64,000 nucleotides of DNA from Dillenia suffruticosa (taxonomy: Eukaryota; Streptophyta; Magnoliopsida; Dilleniales; Dilleniaceae). Position 1 is the first letter of the stretch; the number at the start of each line of letters is the position of its first letter. The notes under the pieces are model-generated. The model did not search any database. It was not told where the DNA came from and was given only the letters and a program-made list of their open reading frames with translations. Shown piece after piece: positions 33,239 to 45,210 of the stretch. The DNA lies in contig JAVTVX010000012.1 in assembly GCA_033439265.1 (NCBI GenBank), forward strand, positions 15,845,501 to 15,909,500. The letters run 5' to 3'. Made by a program: the position numbers and the translations under genes.

Positions 33239-35695
33239 TTTCACGCCCCGAACCGAAGTCGTGAGCGGCCGCCCGTTACCCTGGATGCCGGTTATACTTT
33301 TACAGAAAATCGGATAGAAGTTCCCTATATTTCGGAAGTCTCCCAAGTACAATTTGATCTGTATAATTTACAACCATCCTGTCAATCAAATAAAAGGGTC
33401 ATTCTGGTCTCAAGACAATGAACCAAACCATAGCAGACAACCAGGATAATGCAAGACTTTTTAATTACTAGAAGTCATAGCCACAGACCTCTACTGTCAC
33501 GCCCAACTAGAGTATGAGCAGCCGCCACACCAAACGGGCCAAAAGTTTATACAATGTACAACAATTTCCCAAGTAAAAATTTTTAAATGCTTACAGGTGC
33601 CTCAATGCAAGTAAAATATGAGAGTTTCCCAAATAATGTCCATAATTTATACAGTCATCCCATATAAATATACACGGCCAACTACGGTCAAGTATATATA
33701 TACATCCATTCAAAATCAAGTATTATTAGAGTAAGACAAAAATGATCCTGGCAGGGGTCAACCATGACCAAGGACAGGCGCATCAGGGGTTTTACTATGC
33801 ATAAAGTTCAAAAGTCGCTCTCTACCCCTACATTGGCCATAAGTTCGCTGGGGCTAGCTCATCATCATGTAGAGGACCTTGCCCAGTGCTAGACGGTGGC
33901 GTCACACACGCCTTCCCCCTTACGTGGGTTCAACCGGCTGTACCTATAGCCATTAGATATATGACGTTTGCGGATACCTCATACAGAAGCGTATCTGGGT
34001 AACCTGGTGCCTCTACAAATATCTTTTGTAACTACGGAATTTATCAAAAAATATCATCTCATCACAAGTGGGCACCCGGCCCATACAGATCATCTCATCA
34101 CAAATGGGCACCCTGCCCATACAGATCATCAAAACATTTTAAATCCATGTGCCAATACAATCATCAAATCATTTCAAATCCATGTCAATGCGACGATAGA
34201 ATAGAAAACATATCTGGTTCTCAAATAATGACACAATATCATTTCATTTCAAACCATGGATGCATAGTTATCGGAAATATAAATTTACGATACTCCAAAT
34301 GTCATCAAACAAGTTTTGAAATTTAATATCATACGTCGAATCTATGCATATCGAAAACATGTTTTATGGAAAATACGGCAAAAACAAGTTTTACTATTTC
34401 ATGCAAAAGATTAGAGTTCCACTCACATTTCTAGGGAGGGTGGTCACTCCCTATTTTTAAAATAAATCCAATCTGACTTCTCGAGTCTCCAAAAAGATTT
34501 CCCTAATCAAATCATCATAATTTAATATCAAACAAACGCCTAATAAGTCATTTTCAATTTTTCTTTCCAATTTAATACAATCATAAATTTACACAATCTC
34601 TTTTCTAGATTCATGTTTCATCAATTTCGAATCATTTGGCTCACAAATGATCAAATTTGTAATACTTCTCATTTTTCCTAATTTTCCTCGAATTAAACAT
34701 ATTTAAGAATATATATGAATATAGCTTCCGATTCTAAATTCAACCTAAATTCGACAAAATCAATTCAAATGTTGAAGTGATTGCATTTCTCTCACCAAGG
34801 ATTCCTCAGATCTCAGTCCTAGCTTTCGTTCGCCTGTTGAATTGTTCTAAAAGCTATAATATTTCCACATTTGAAACTATGTTAGCAACTAACTCAAATT
34901 CTAAGCACCAAACCCTAGAACTATAACCAACGCAGCCATTACCTGTAGTGAAGAAGCCGCGACCTAGGGTTCGGGGGTTGGTTGATGACTGCGGTTTGGG
35001 CTTCAGCTGTGGTGGCAGCAAAGGGGCCCACGCGCAGGAAAGCTCTCGAAGGAGAGAACAGATCGCGGGCTTGTGGGCTGTCGCGGGCTCGCTGGCCATC
35101 ACGGGCTCGTGGGCTCACGGGCTGGCACGCTCGCGGGCTGAGACGCGCACTCGCAAGCTGGACTGTGTCGCGCGCGTGGGGAAGCTCGCGTTGCGGCATG
35201 CTCGCGCGGGGAAAATCGCGCTGCGGCTTGCTCGCGGGAGGGAGGAACAGAGCAGAGAGAGCGGCGGAGGGAGGCGAAGCTGAAGAGAGAGGGAGCGATA
35301 GCAAGAGGGAGAAAGGGAGAGTGAGAGAAGTAGAGAGGGAGAGACGAGAGGTGGGAAGCGACGACGTTGGCGCGCTCGCGGGAGGAAAGAGCAGCGAAGA
35401 GAGAGCGGCGGAGGGTAGCGGAGGAGAGGAAGAGCGCGCAGCAAAGGGAGACAGACAGAGTCGAGTCGGGAGAGAGATAGCAAGAGAGGCAAAGAGAGGG
35501 AGAGAGAAGGGAAGAGAATTAGGGTTTTCTAACCCTAATTCTCAATTAAGGCGAATCGCGGACACGACATTTTATATATATATCCAAATTTCAATTTAAT
35601 ATCCCAAAATCAATAATCAATAAAATTTAAAATTTCCTTTTATAATTACTAAGATATTTATAAAATATTTCTAACACCGAATTTTCGGTGTTACA
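33239..35695 (-). mobile_element. Solo LTR (family 1 relative) nested in the copia integrase
   Basis: On the minus strand it starts TGTAACACCGAAAATTCGG at 35695 and ends GGGGCGTGAAA at 33239; related LTRs end GTGACA here. The 5-bp duplication ATTTG lies at 33234-33238 and 35696-35700. There is no internal region. It is shorter (2457 bp) and more diverged than the other family-1 LTRs, and has a CT-rich and GC-rich segment (35000-35500) and a telo-box palindrome (35517-35540). Confidence 0.88.
35517..35540. promoter_or_regulatory. Telo-box palindrome in the solo LTR
   Basis: AATTAGGGTT, four bases, AACCCTAATT. It stands between the AT-rich terminal part and the CT-rich leader of the minus-strand LTR, as in the other copies. 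Confidence 0.5.
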
Positions 35696-35715
35696 ATTTG
35701 GACCTGCTAGAAATC

Positions 35716-37931
35716 TGTCACGGCCCGAACTGGGGTCATGAACAGCCGCCCGTTGTCCAAGATACTGGCTACATTTTTACAGAAATCGGGCAGAACCTCC
35801 CCATATTTCGGAGGTCTCCCAAATACAATTTGACCTGTATATCAACATTCATCCTGTAAAATAAATAAATTACCATCCCGGCCTCTCTAAAATCAACCAA
35901 TGCCACAACCAACATCTAGAACAACGCAAGATTATAAAAATTTTCAGCAGACCTAGCCACAGACCTCTACTGTCATGCCCAACTAGAGTATGAGCAGCTG
36001 CCACACCGAGCGGATCTAAAATTTGATATAATTTCGGCCGGACGTATAGCCCAAATAGTACATGTAAATACATTTAAAACTATATACCAATACAGCAGAA
36101 GCATTAAAACATGTTAATATGTTAAAAAGAATGGCACAGTATTAGGTTATCAAACTCATGGATGCAGATCAATAAAATCAACAGTTGAGACACTCCAATG
36201 GTCACAAAAATATGTCTATCAAAATCCAAAAATTTAGTTTTCACACGTATAGAAATCATGTCGTTTGAAAATCGATAAAATATAATTTGTCAATCAATAG
36301 AAGATATCAAAGTCCTACTTACTATTCTAGGGAGGGTGGTCACTCCCTATTTTCAAAACAAATCCAATCTGACTGCTCGAGTCTCCAAAAAGATCAATCC
36401 AATCAAATCATCACAATTTAACATCCAATTTCAAGTATTATAGGGTTTATCCATTTTCCCCAAGTTTGTACAAACCTTAACTCTTCAATTTATGAATACA
36501 CTCTAATGTCATCAGTTGCATTTCATTTATAAACAATTAAAGTATTTTTAAACCAAGTCAAATTCAACCCTAACCACTCAAGGTCGGAAATAAGCCTTAA
36601 AATAAATAATTTTCCTATAAGATGGAAAATCTTTGAAAAATCATACACTTTTCGATTCCCATCCAAATGTATCAAGCCATATGTCATTTTCAAGGTATAT
36701 GAGTCTATTTTCATAATACAGAAATCGTATTTAAATTGCCTCTAAGCAGAACAATTTATAATGAGAAAGGCTGCATCAACCCTTGCACTCAAATCCCAAT
36801 TTCTGACTATTTTCATGCATATGTCAATTTAAACTCCAAGGGAAGCTATTCAAATCAACTTAATTTGATTCTATCATCCTGAACAGTCCCATTTCATATA
36901 AATTCATACGCTTAACCTAATGAACCGCATATAATGTCTAAAAATACATTCATTGCGAATCTGGTTTACATTCTAGTATATACAAGACTTCTCATCTTAA
37001 ATTTACCCTAAATTCGATAACCAAATCGAATGGGTCTGAAATCACTCACCTAGGGTTTTTCTCGGAGTGCAAACCTTCGTCCGAATTTCTCCTTGATCAC
37101 TCCAAAATCTGAAGTGCTACCTATCAAGACAGGGTTTATTAGTTAGGTTCAAACACTTAGATCGGAATCAAAACCCTAAATCAGTTACCTGCGTGGAGGT
37201 TCGTGGGCTGTCACAGGCTCACGGGCCGTCGCGGGCCTTCACGGGCTCGAGAGCTACATAGGGCTCATGGGTTCGCGGGTCAGCAGGCTAGTGGGCTTCG
37301 GCTAGCGGGCTCGCTGGTCTACGGGCTAGCGAGCCAATAGGCTAGCAAGCCGGTGGGCCAGCAGGCCTACGAGCTAATGGGCTTGCGGGATGGCAGGCCT
37401 GCGGCTGATGGGCTTGCGAAAAGGCAGTGGCTTGCGAGCCGCAGTGGCTCGCGGGCCGTAATGGCTCACGGGCCGCAGTGGCTCGTCGGCCGCAGTAGCT
37501 CGTTGGCCACAGTGGCTCGCGGGCTGGTAGTGGCTGGCAGGTCACAGTGGCTTGCGGGCTGGTACGCGCCAGTGTGCTTGCGCGCTCGCGGACTGGGTCA
37601 CGCTTGAGAATTGAGGTGCGCTCGCTCGCGGGCTGGGTAGCGTTCGCTCGCTGACTGAGGCGCGCTGTGGCTCGATCATGTGTAAAGGTGCACGCTTGCA
37701 GGAGGCAGCAACAGTCACGCGAGGTGGCAAGCGGTGCGCGGGGGAGATCACGCGGTGGCACGCTGGTGGTGAAGCTCGCAGTGGTGTGCGATCGGGAAGG
37801 GAGAGTGATCGTGAGAAATCACGAGAGGGAGAGAACTGTAAGAGAGAAATCGAGAGGGAAAGAAAAGAAAGAAGAAGAAGAAGAAGAAGAAGATGATGGT
37901 GGTGGGCTGTTGGCGGCAAAGCTCGCGGCGC
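35716..37931 (-). repeat. Truncated 3-prime LTR of the nested element
   Basis: It matches the terminal part of the other family-1 LTRs, but a block of roughly 0.9 kb is missing near 36025 (between GGATCTAAAATTT and ATAATTTCGGCC). A GC-rich repeat occupies 37195-37680 and a GAA run 37873-37894. The LTR is cut at 37931, where RT sequence begins. Confidence 0.8.
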
Positions 37932-38684
37932 ACCCCACGGCGAAGTGCTCGGACAGATTAAACCCTTGTCCAGCAATTATTGCAACTGGACCTTGATCTC
38001 TCTAAACTCAACTGGCATCATTCTGTATGGTGGAATAGGTATGGGAGTAGTCCCTGGAGCTAAGTCAATCTCGAAATCAAACTCCCGAATTGGGGTAGTC
38101 CTGGTAGCTCCTCGGGAAATATATCTGGGAACTCTTGCACCACTAGGACCTCCTCAAGCCTTGGCCCCTCCACAGTAGTGTCAATAACATGAGCCAAGTA
38201 TGCCGTGCACCCTCGGCGTATCAATCTCCTGGCCTTCATCACTGAAACAACACAGCGAGGTAATACTCGCCTCTTGCCTAGGAATCTCAACAACGGCTCC
38301 TCGGGTCTCCGAAACTCCACTTCTTTGGTGAAGCAATCTACTGAGGCCCTATATATGCTTAGCCAATCCATCCTTAGGATGGCATCGAAATCCGTTATCT
38401 CAAGTGGAATCAAGTCTGCCTCAGGTACCACATCTCCGATCATGACCTTACTCCCTCTGTAGATGGAATCTCTAAGTATCTGCTCACCGAGAGGAGAAAT
38501 AACCAATATCTCCTCATCAAGTGGCGACAAGGCTTACCCAACCCATGGGCAAAAGACGTTTCTCATATATGAATAGTTCGACCCGGTGTCAATAAGGACG
38601 CAAGCGTCGACTCCCCATATTTTCATAACTCCTAATGTGAGAAAATAAAAGATCAGTTGATAAATATGGAAGAAAATATATGCT

Positions 38685-38731
<47 letters not shown>

Positions 38732-39790
38732 AAATGTATGTACAAACCAACATAGTTAAGCCTCTAAGGCTTTAACTAGTGATGGTGCTCAAAAGAAGGT
38801 ACATAAAAAAATATCTCTAAACATGGGGATCAGTGGGAGGAGCACCAATAATCACATTAGGACTCACCTGAGCGTCCTCTTGCGTCATGGAGTATACACG
38901 GGCTTGTGTCATCTGCTGCTGTCGGAATAGTCCTGGCACCGTGTTGCTCTTGACTGCTGTCCGTGGACTGGTGTGACTCGAGTGCGCAGGTGCTCCCTGC
39001 TGTCCTCCTTGGGGAACACCTGAGTGTCCTAAAACTATCTGACCCCCAAATCCCAACTCAGGACAGGCGCTCCTGATGTGCCCTGGCTTCCCTTACCTGA
39101 AGGATGCAACAGGCACCCTATACTCTCCAAAAGGATGGTGTCCACCACATCGGCGGCAAAAGGGGTGCCGCTGATCTGAAGCCTGAGTAATGGCACTAGG
39201 GGCCGGTACTCTAAATCCCTGAGATCGTGATCCTTGTCCAGGATGTGCTTGTCTCGGCTGAGAAGAGCCTTCCTGATATCCTGAACTCCTACCCTTCTTC
39301 AAGCCCTAGCTCAAAGAAGCCCCAGATCTCTTCTCCTTAGCTTTCTATTCTCCCACTGTCTGCCCTCAGCACGGACGATCTCCTCCATCCTAAGTGCTGA
39401 GTCCACTATCTCCATAAATGAGAGGCTAGGAGTCACTGTCATGTACCTCCTGATGTTCAAGTTAAGGCCATCCTCAAACTTGAACCGTAGCTACTTTGAT
39501 GTCGCTAAGTTTAGAACAAAAGCAGCTTGTCGCCTCAACTCCATCTCATACTCTGTCACTGTCATGGTTCTTTACCGCAAGTATAGAAACTCTGCCCTCT
39601 TGCGGTCTTGCTGGAATTCAGAGAAGTACCTGCGATCGAACTCCCATAGGAAGTCCTCCCATCGCAGCGGCTCGGTAGCATCGTCATAAATCACCTCCCA
39701 CCAAGTAAGGGCATCACCATCTAAAAGTCACTCTGCTATTCGAAGCCGATAGTCCTCACTCAACCCCAGATCAGTCAAAATTCTACGGGT
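37932..39790 (-). pseudogene. Family-1 gag-protease-RT-start remnant
   Basis: Read right to left: gag core from about 39786, basic linker, zinc-knuckle region near 39110-39070 (first Cys is Ser, second is a stop, His kept), protease with LIDTGSNYSY (about 38580) and FDAILRMDWLSIYRAS, then [17 protein letters not shown] and the first RT block cut at 37932. Multiple stops are present. A TA run at 38688-38729 lies between gag and protease, as in the copy at 49.5 kb. Confidence 0.82.
38688..38729. repeat. (TA)n microsatellite between gag and protease
   Basis: A pure TA run; the homologous place at 49514-49542 has a shorter run. Confidence 0.9.
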
Positions 39791-39805
39791 TGATCTAGTA
39801 ATTCT

Positions 39806-42800
39806 CTCCAAAATTAACCAATGCCACAGCCAACATCCAAAACAACGCAAGGCTATAAAAATTTCCAGCAGACCTATCCACAAACCTCTACTATCATTCC
39901 CAACTAGAGCATGAGCAGTCACTACACCGAGCGAACCTAAAATTTTACATAATATACACTAATTTTCTCAAGTGACATTCAAATACGTACAATCGTCTCA
40001 ATGCAAATAAACTATGAGAGTTTCATAAATAAATATATATAAATTTTACAGTCATCCCAAAAATAAATAAATGAGTACATTTATCAAACTAAAATCTCCA
40101 ATAATCGTAGTGGAAGATATGGTAATATCCATACCCACGTCCGGTACTATGAAGTCGACGTCGCAAGAATACGAAAATTCTTCTTCAGTCCAAGACTAAT
40201 CCTGTGGGGAGAAAGTGAGAGGTGAGTATCTATGGGAGGATACTCAGCAAGTGAGGGGATTAATATCATACTATTAATATCAAGGGTGAACTTGGAGTAT
40301 CAAAGCATGTAACAAAATATCGAGTGTGCGAAAATAACGTACTGTTTCAAAATAAAACATATCTCAAGGCACACATCAAAAAATAACATATGCATCCATC
40401 CATGTATCAAGTCACATATGTAGAGCCGACCGAACAAATAACCCCGATAATAGTCTACCTAGACCAAGAACGGGCGCATTGGGGGTTTTCACTATGCAAA
40501 TATCAAATAATGGCTTTTTATCCCAATGTTGGCCACAAACTACTCCAACTAACCTGTAAATAATAATAATGATACATATATATAGTCGGCCGTGTATGGT
40601 ATCCCGCCTAGTGCTAGAGAGAGGTAAACTCACGTTCTCCCCGATGAGGGTCAACCTGGGACACCCATACACATGACGATTTGGCGGATACCACCGGCCG
40701 AAGCGTATCCGGACACAAGGGATGCCTCTACCAAATGTCCTTTGTAGCTACGGAATGCTATAGGAAGCATATCACCATATCACCATGTCGGCCGGACACG
40801 TAGCCCCTTGCATCACATCATCATATCGGCTGGGCATATAGCCCCATATATCGTAACATAATTTCAGCCAGATGTATAGCCCAAATAATACATGTAAATA
40901 CATTTAAAACTATATACCAATACAGTAGAAGCATTAAAACATGTTAATATGTTAAAAAGAATAACACAGTATTCGGTTATCAAACTCATGGATGCATATC
41001 AATAAAATCAACAGTTGGGACATTCTAATGGTCACAAAAATATGTCTATCAAAATCCAAAAATTTAGTTTTCACAGGTATAGAAATCATATCGTTTGAAA
41101 ATCAATAAAACATGATTTGTCAATTAATAGAAGATGTCAAAGTCCCACTCACCGTTCTAGGGAGGGTGTTCACTCCCTATTTTCAAAACAAATCCAATCT
41201 GACTACTCGATTCTCCAAAAAAATCAATGTAATCAGATCATCACAATTTAATATCAAATTTCAAGTATTATAGGGTTTATCCATTTTTTTCCAATTTTGT
41301 ACACATCTTAACTTTTCAATTTATGAATACACTCTAATGTCATAAGTTGCATTTCATTTATAAACAATTAACGTACTTTTAAACCAAGTCAAATTCAACC
41401 CTAAAACCACTCAAGGTCGGAAATAAACCTTAAAATAAATAATTTTCCTATAAGATGAAAAATTTTTGAAAAATCAGACACTTTTCGGTTTCCATCCAAA
41501 TGTTTCAAACCATATGTCATTTTCAAGGTATATGAGTCTATTTTTATAATATGAAAATCGTATTTAAATTGCCTATAAGCAGAACATTTATAACGAGAAA
41601 GGCTGCATCAACCCTTGCACTCAAATCCCAATTTCTGACTATTTTCATGCATAGGTCAATTTAAACTCCAAGGGAAACTATTCAAATCAACTTAATTTGA
41701 TTCTATCATTCTGAACAGTTCCATTTCATATAAATTCGTACACTTAACCTAATGAACTGCATATAATGTCTGAAAATGTATTCATTGCGAATCTGGTTTA
41801 CATTCTATTATATACAAGATTTCTTATCTTAAATTTACCCTAAATTCGATAACCAAATTGAATGGGTCCGAAATCACTCACCTAGGGTTTTTCTCGGAGC
41901 GTAAACCTTCGTCCGAATGTCTTGTCGATCACTTCAAAATCTAAAATGCTACCTATCAAGACAGAGTTTATTAGTTAGGTTCAAACACTTAGATCGGAAG
42001 CAAAACCCTAAATCAGTTACCTGCGTGGAGGTTCGTGAGCTGTCACGGGCTCACGGGCCGTCGCGGGATCATGGGTTCGCGGGTCAGCGGGCCAGTGGGC
42101 TTCTGTTTGAGGGCTCGCTGGTCTGCGGGCTAGCGGTCCAGTGGGCTAGCGGGCCGGCAGGCCGGCGAGCTGATGGGCCTGCTGGCTGTCGGGTCTACGG
42201 GCTGGCAGGCTTGCAGCTGATGGGCTTGCGGCTGATGGGCCTGTGGGCCGGTAGTGGCTCGCGGCCGTAATGGTTCGCGAGCTGGCAGTGGCTCATGGGC
42301 CGCAGTGGCTTGCGGGCTGGTGCACACCCGTGCGCACCCATGCGCTGGCGCGCTTGCAGCCTGGTTCGCACTCGCAGACTGGGCCCTGCTTGCGGACTGG
42401 GTCGTTCTTGCGGATTGAGACGCGCTTTCTCGCGGGGCTGGGTTGCGCTCACAAGCACGCGGACTGGGTCACGCTCGCTCACGGACTGAGGCGCGCCGTG
42501 GCTCGATCAAGTGCAAAGGCGCACGCTTGCGGGAGGCAGCGGGGGAGATCGCTCGGTGGCGTACTGGTGGTGGAGCTCACGGCGGTGTGCGATCAGGAAG
42601 GGAGAGCGATCGCGAGAAATCGCAAGAGGGAGAAAACTATGAGGGAGAAACCGGGAGGGAAAGAAGAAGAAGAAGAAGAAGAAGAAGAAGAAGAAGATGA
42701 TGATGATGATGATGATGGTAGTGGGCTGTTGGTGGCGGAGCTCGCGACGGAGGAGGAGCGATGCCGCAGTAGGGGGAGAAACGAAGGGTCGGGGGGAGAG

Positions 42801-43208
42801 AGAGAGAGAGAGGGATTAAGGTTTCCAACCCTAATCCCCAAATCAAATTGGGGATGCAGCGTTTTGCCCCAAAACGCTACGTCTCTATTTTTATTTTTAT
42901 TTTATTTTATTTTTTTTACTTTTTTATTTTTTTAATTATATATATATATTTATGCATATATATATGTTCACACCCATATTTCGTTAGAAATGCGAATTTC
43001 ATAAAAATGATGTTTACTTCGATTTGCCGATTCGACAAATTAAAATATACCAAAAATTTAATTTAAATACCGCAAAATCAAAAAATCAAATTTAAATAAA
43101 TAAAATTTCTCTCTATATAATAAACTGAGGAATATCTCATTTATATATATATATATATATATTTCAAAAATTGTACTCTTCTACGGACACCGCTGTGTCG
43201 GTGTTACA
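39806..43208 (-). repeat. 5-prime LTR of the nested element, truncated at its inner end
   Basis: It begins TGTAACACCGACACAGCGG at 43208 (minus strand), with a telo-box palindrome at 42813-42837, a run of GAA then GAT (42663-42717), a GC-rich repeat (42005-42500) and the usual AT-rich part. It stops at 39806 inside the LTR and joins gag directly, so the primer site and gag start are gone. Confidence 0.85.
42813..42837. promoter_or_regulatory. Telo-box palindrome in the LTR
   Basis: ATTAAGGTT, short loop, AACCCTAAT; one mismatch in the arms. Same relative place as in three other LTRs. Confidence 0.45.
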
Positions 43209-43997
43209 AAATCAAAGTTTTGGTGGAAACAAATTTGGACCGGTTATTGTAAATGATTTTTTTATATTCATTTGAATTTTATTTTTAGCCCACAAAAGTG
43301 AAACCTTTAAAATTTTTGCAAAGAAAATTCAAAATAAAAAATATTTAAAAATAGTTAGTTTAAGAACCGACTTGATAACTTGGAATTTATTAAATATTGT
43401 GAAAAAAATGGAATAAATAAAAAATTTTCAACACCTTACACACCACAACAACATGGGGCAGTTGAACGTAAAAATAAAACCATTCAAAAAATGACTAGAA
43501 CTATATTAAATGAAAGTGGTATAGGAAAATATTTTTGGGCCAAAACCACATCTACAGCATGTTATATAATAAATAGAGTCTACACAAGATTTATGACAAA
43601 TAAAACTCCCCATGAAATTTTTAAAGGAAGAAAACCAAATATTTCATATTTTCATACATTTGAATACACATGTTTTATTCTGAAAAATAATAGGAATATT
43701 AGAGATAAATTTGATAAAAAAGTTATTGAAAGAATATTTCTAGGTTATTTTAAAAATAATAATACTTATAGAGTTTTTAATAAAGAGTTTAAAATTGTAG
43801 AAAAAATAATAAATGTTAAGTTTCATGAAAATGAATTTCAAAAAGTAAAAATGGAAGATGATCATGTTATACAATTTGAAATCACTCTTCAAAAACAAAA
43901 TGCAAAACAAGATGATCAGAATGAAAATCAAAATGAACAAAGAGAAGAAATAGTTAGAAGTTGGAAAGTTTTACCTAATCATTCACCAAATGTGTAA
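43209..43997 (+). pseudogene. Ty1/copia integrase core, continued
   Basis: It continues the copia frame after the nested insertions: QSFGGNKFGPVIVNDF, LFLAHKSETFKIFAKKIQ and SLRTDL (second catalytic Asp). A frameshift near 43375 follows, then KYCEKNGINKKFSTPYTPQQ and GAVERKNKTIQKMTRTIL (catalytic Glu). KTPHEIFKGRKPNISYFHTF and DKKVIERIFLGY are the usual end of the copia integrase. A stop lies at 43266. The three catalytic residues persist but are split across three pieces. Confidence 0.88.
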
Positions 43998-44823
43998 TGA
44001 GAGATGTAAGTGAAGGAATAAAAACTAGATCAATTTATAGAAATATTGAAAATCAATTCTCATTAATGTCTACTATAGAACCGAAAACCATAGAAGAAAC
44101 CATAGAAGATGAAAGTTGGATAGAGACTATGCAAGAAGAATTAAATCAATTTAAAAGAAACGATATTTGGACTTTATAACTGAAACCTAAAGATAAATCA
44201 ATAATGGGAATTAAATGCGTTTTTCGAAATAAATTGGATAAAAAAGGAAATGTTTTAAAAAACAAATTTAGGTTAGTTGCAAAAGGATATTCATAAGAGG
44301 AAAGAACTAACTATGATGAAACTTTTGCACACGTTGTTAGATTACAGGTTATTAGACTACTTTTGTCTTTTCTATGTTTTAAATATTTTAAACTATATCA
44401 AATGGATATTAAAAATGCATTTTTAAATGGCTACATAAAAGAAAAAGTATATATTAGTCAACCACCCGATTTTGAAAAATATAGTAAGGAAGATTATGTC
44501 TATAAATTATAAAAAATATTGTATAGTCTAAAACAAGTACCAAGTGTATGGTATGATAAACTAAGTGAATATCTTGTAAAAAATAATTTCAAAAAGGGAA
44601 ATGTAAATACTACTTTATTTATCAAATATGTTGATGATGATATTCTTGTTGTTCAAATATATATTGATGATATTCTGTTTGGATATACAAATGAACATTT
44701 GTGTGATAATTTTAGCAATATCATGAAGAGTGAATTTGAAATGTTAATGATAAGTGAATTAAATTTTTTTCGTGGATTGCAAATTAAACAATCTTTCATG
44801 GTATATTTATAAGTCAAGAAAAG
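43998..44823 (+). pseudogene. Sirevirus-like Ty1/copia reverse transcriptase
   Basis: SWIETMQEELNQFKRNDIW, GIKCVFRNKLDKKGNVLKNK, QMDIKNAFLNGYIKEKVYI, SLKQVPSVWYDKLSEYLVKN and VVQIYIDDILFGYTNEHLCD are diagnostic. YIDD keeps both catalytic aspartates, and the sequence style (IFG-TN, SEFEMLMISELNFFRGLQI) fits Sireviruses. In-frame stops occur at about 44177, 44294 and 44508, with a frameshift near 44800. The reading ends at the LTR inserted at 44824; RNase H and the copia LTR are not found. Confidence 0.88.
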
Positions 44824-45120
44824 TGTAATACCGACACTGCGGTGTCCGTAGAAGAGTACCATTTTCAAAAGATATATATATAAAATAAGATAAAATTTGA
44901 TTTTTTTGATTTTTGGATATTTAAATTAAATTTTTGGTATATTTTAATTCGTCACATCGACAAATCAAAGTAAACCTCATTTTTATGAAATTCGCATTTC
45001 CAACGAAATATGATTATGGAAATATATATATACATAAATGTATATATAGTTATTTATTTAATAAAAAAAACAGTGGGGAGGAGACGCAGCGTTTTGCTTC
45101 AAAATGCTGCGTCCCCAAGG

Positions 45121-45141
45121 AATTAGGGTGAAACCCTAATT
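45121..45141. promoter_or_regulatory. Telo-box palindrome in the LTR
   Basis: AATTAGGGT, three bases, ACCCTAATT, directly followed by a CT-rich leader. A TATA-rich stretch lies 70-100 bp upstream (45020-45060). Promoter role is inferred. Confidence 0.5.
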
Positions 45142-45165
45142 CCCCTTCTCTCTCATCCCGTCTCT

Positions 45166-45166
45166 T

Positions 45167-45206
<40 letters not shown>
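45166..45206 (+). repeat. (CT)n microsatellite
   Basis: A nearly pure CT run within the LTR leader. Confidence 0.85.

Positions 45207-45210
<4 letters not shown>

Larger units (their letters stand above)
35716..43208 (-). mobile_element. Deleted family-1 chromovirus nested in the copia integrase
   Basis: Minus strand. Right end TGTAACACCGACACAGCGG (43208); left end GGGCCGTGACA (35716). The same 5-bp duplication AAATC lies at 35711-35715 and 43209-43213. Contents in element order: 5-prime LTR 43208-39806 (its last part missing), gag from mid-core to protease and the start of RT (39790-37932), then a 3-prime LTR lacking its first part (37931-35716). Both LTR-internal junctions are deletions, leaving about 1.9 kb of internal sequence. 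It inserted after, or independently of, the solo LTR 20 bp away. Confidence 0.88.
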
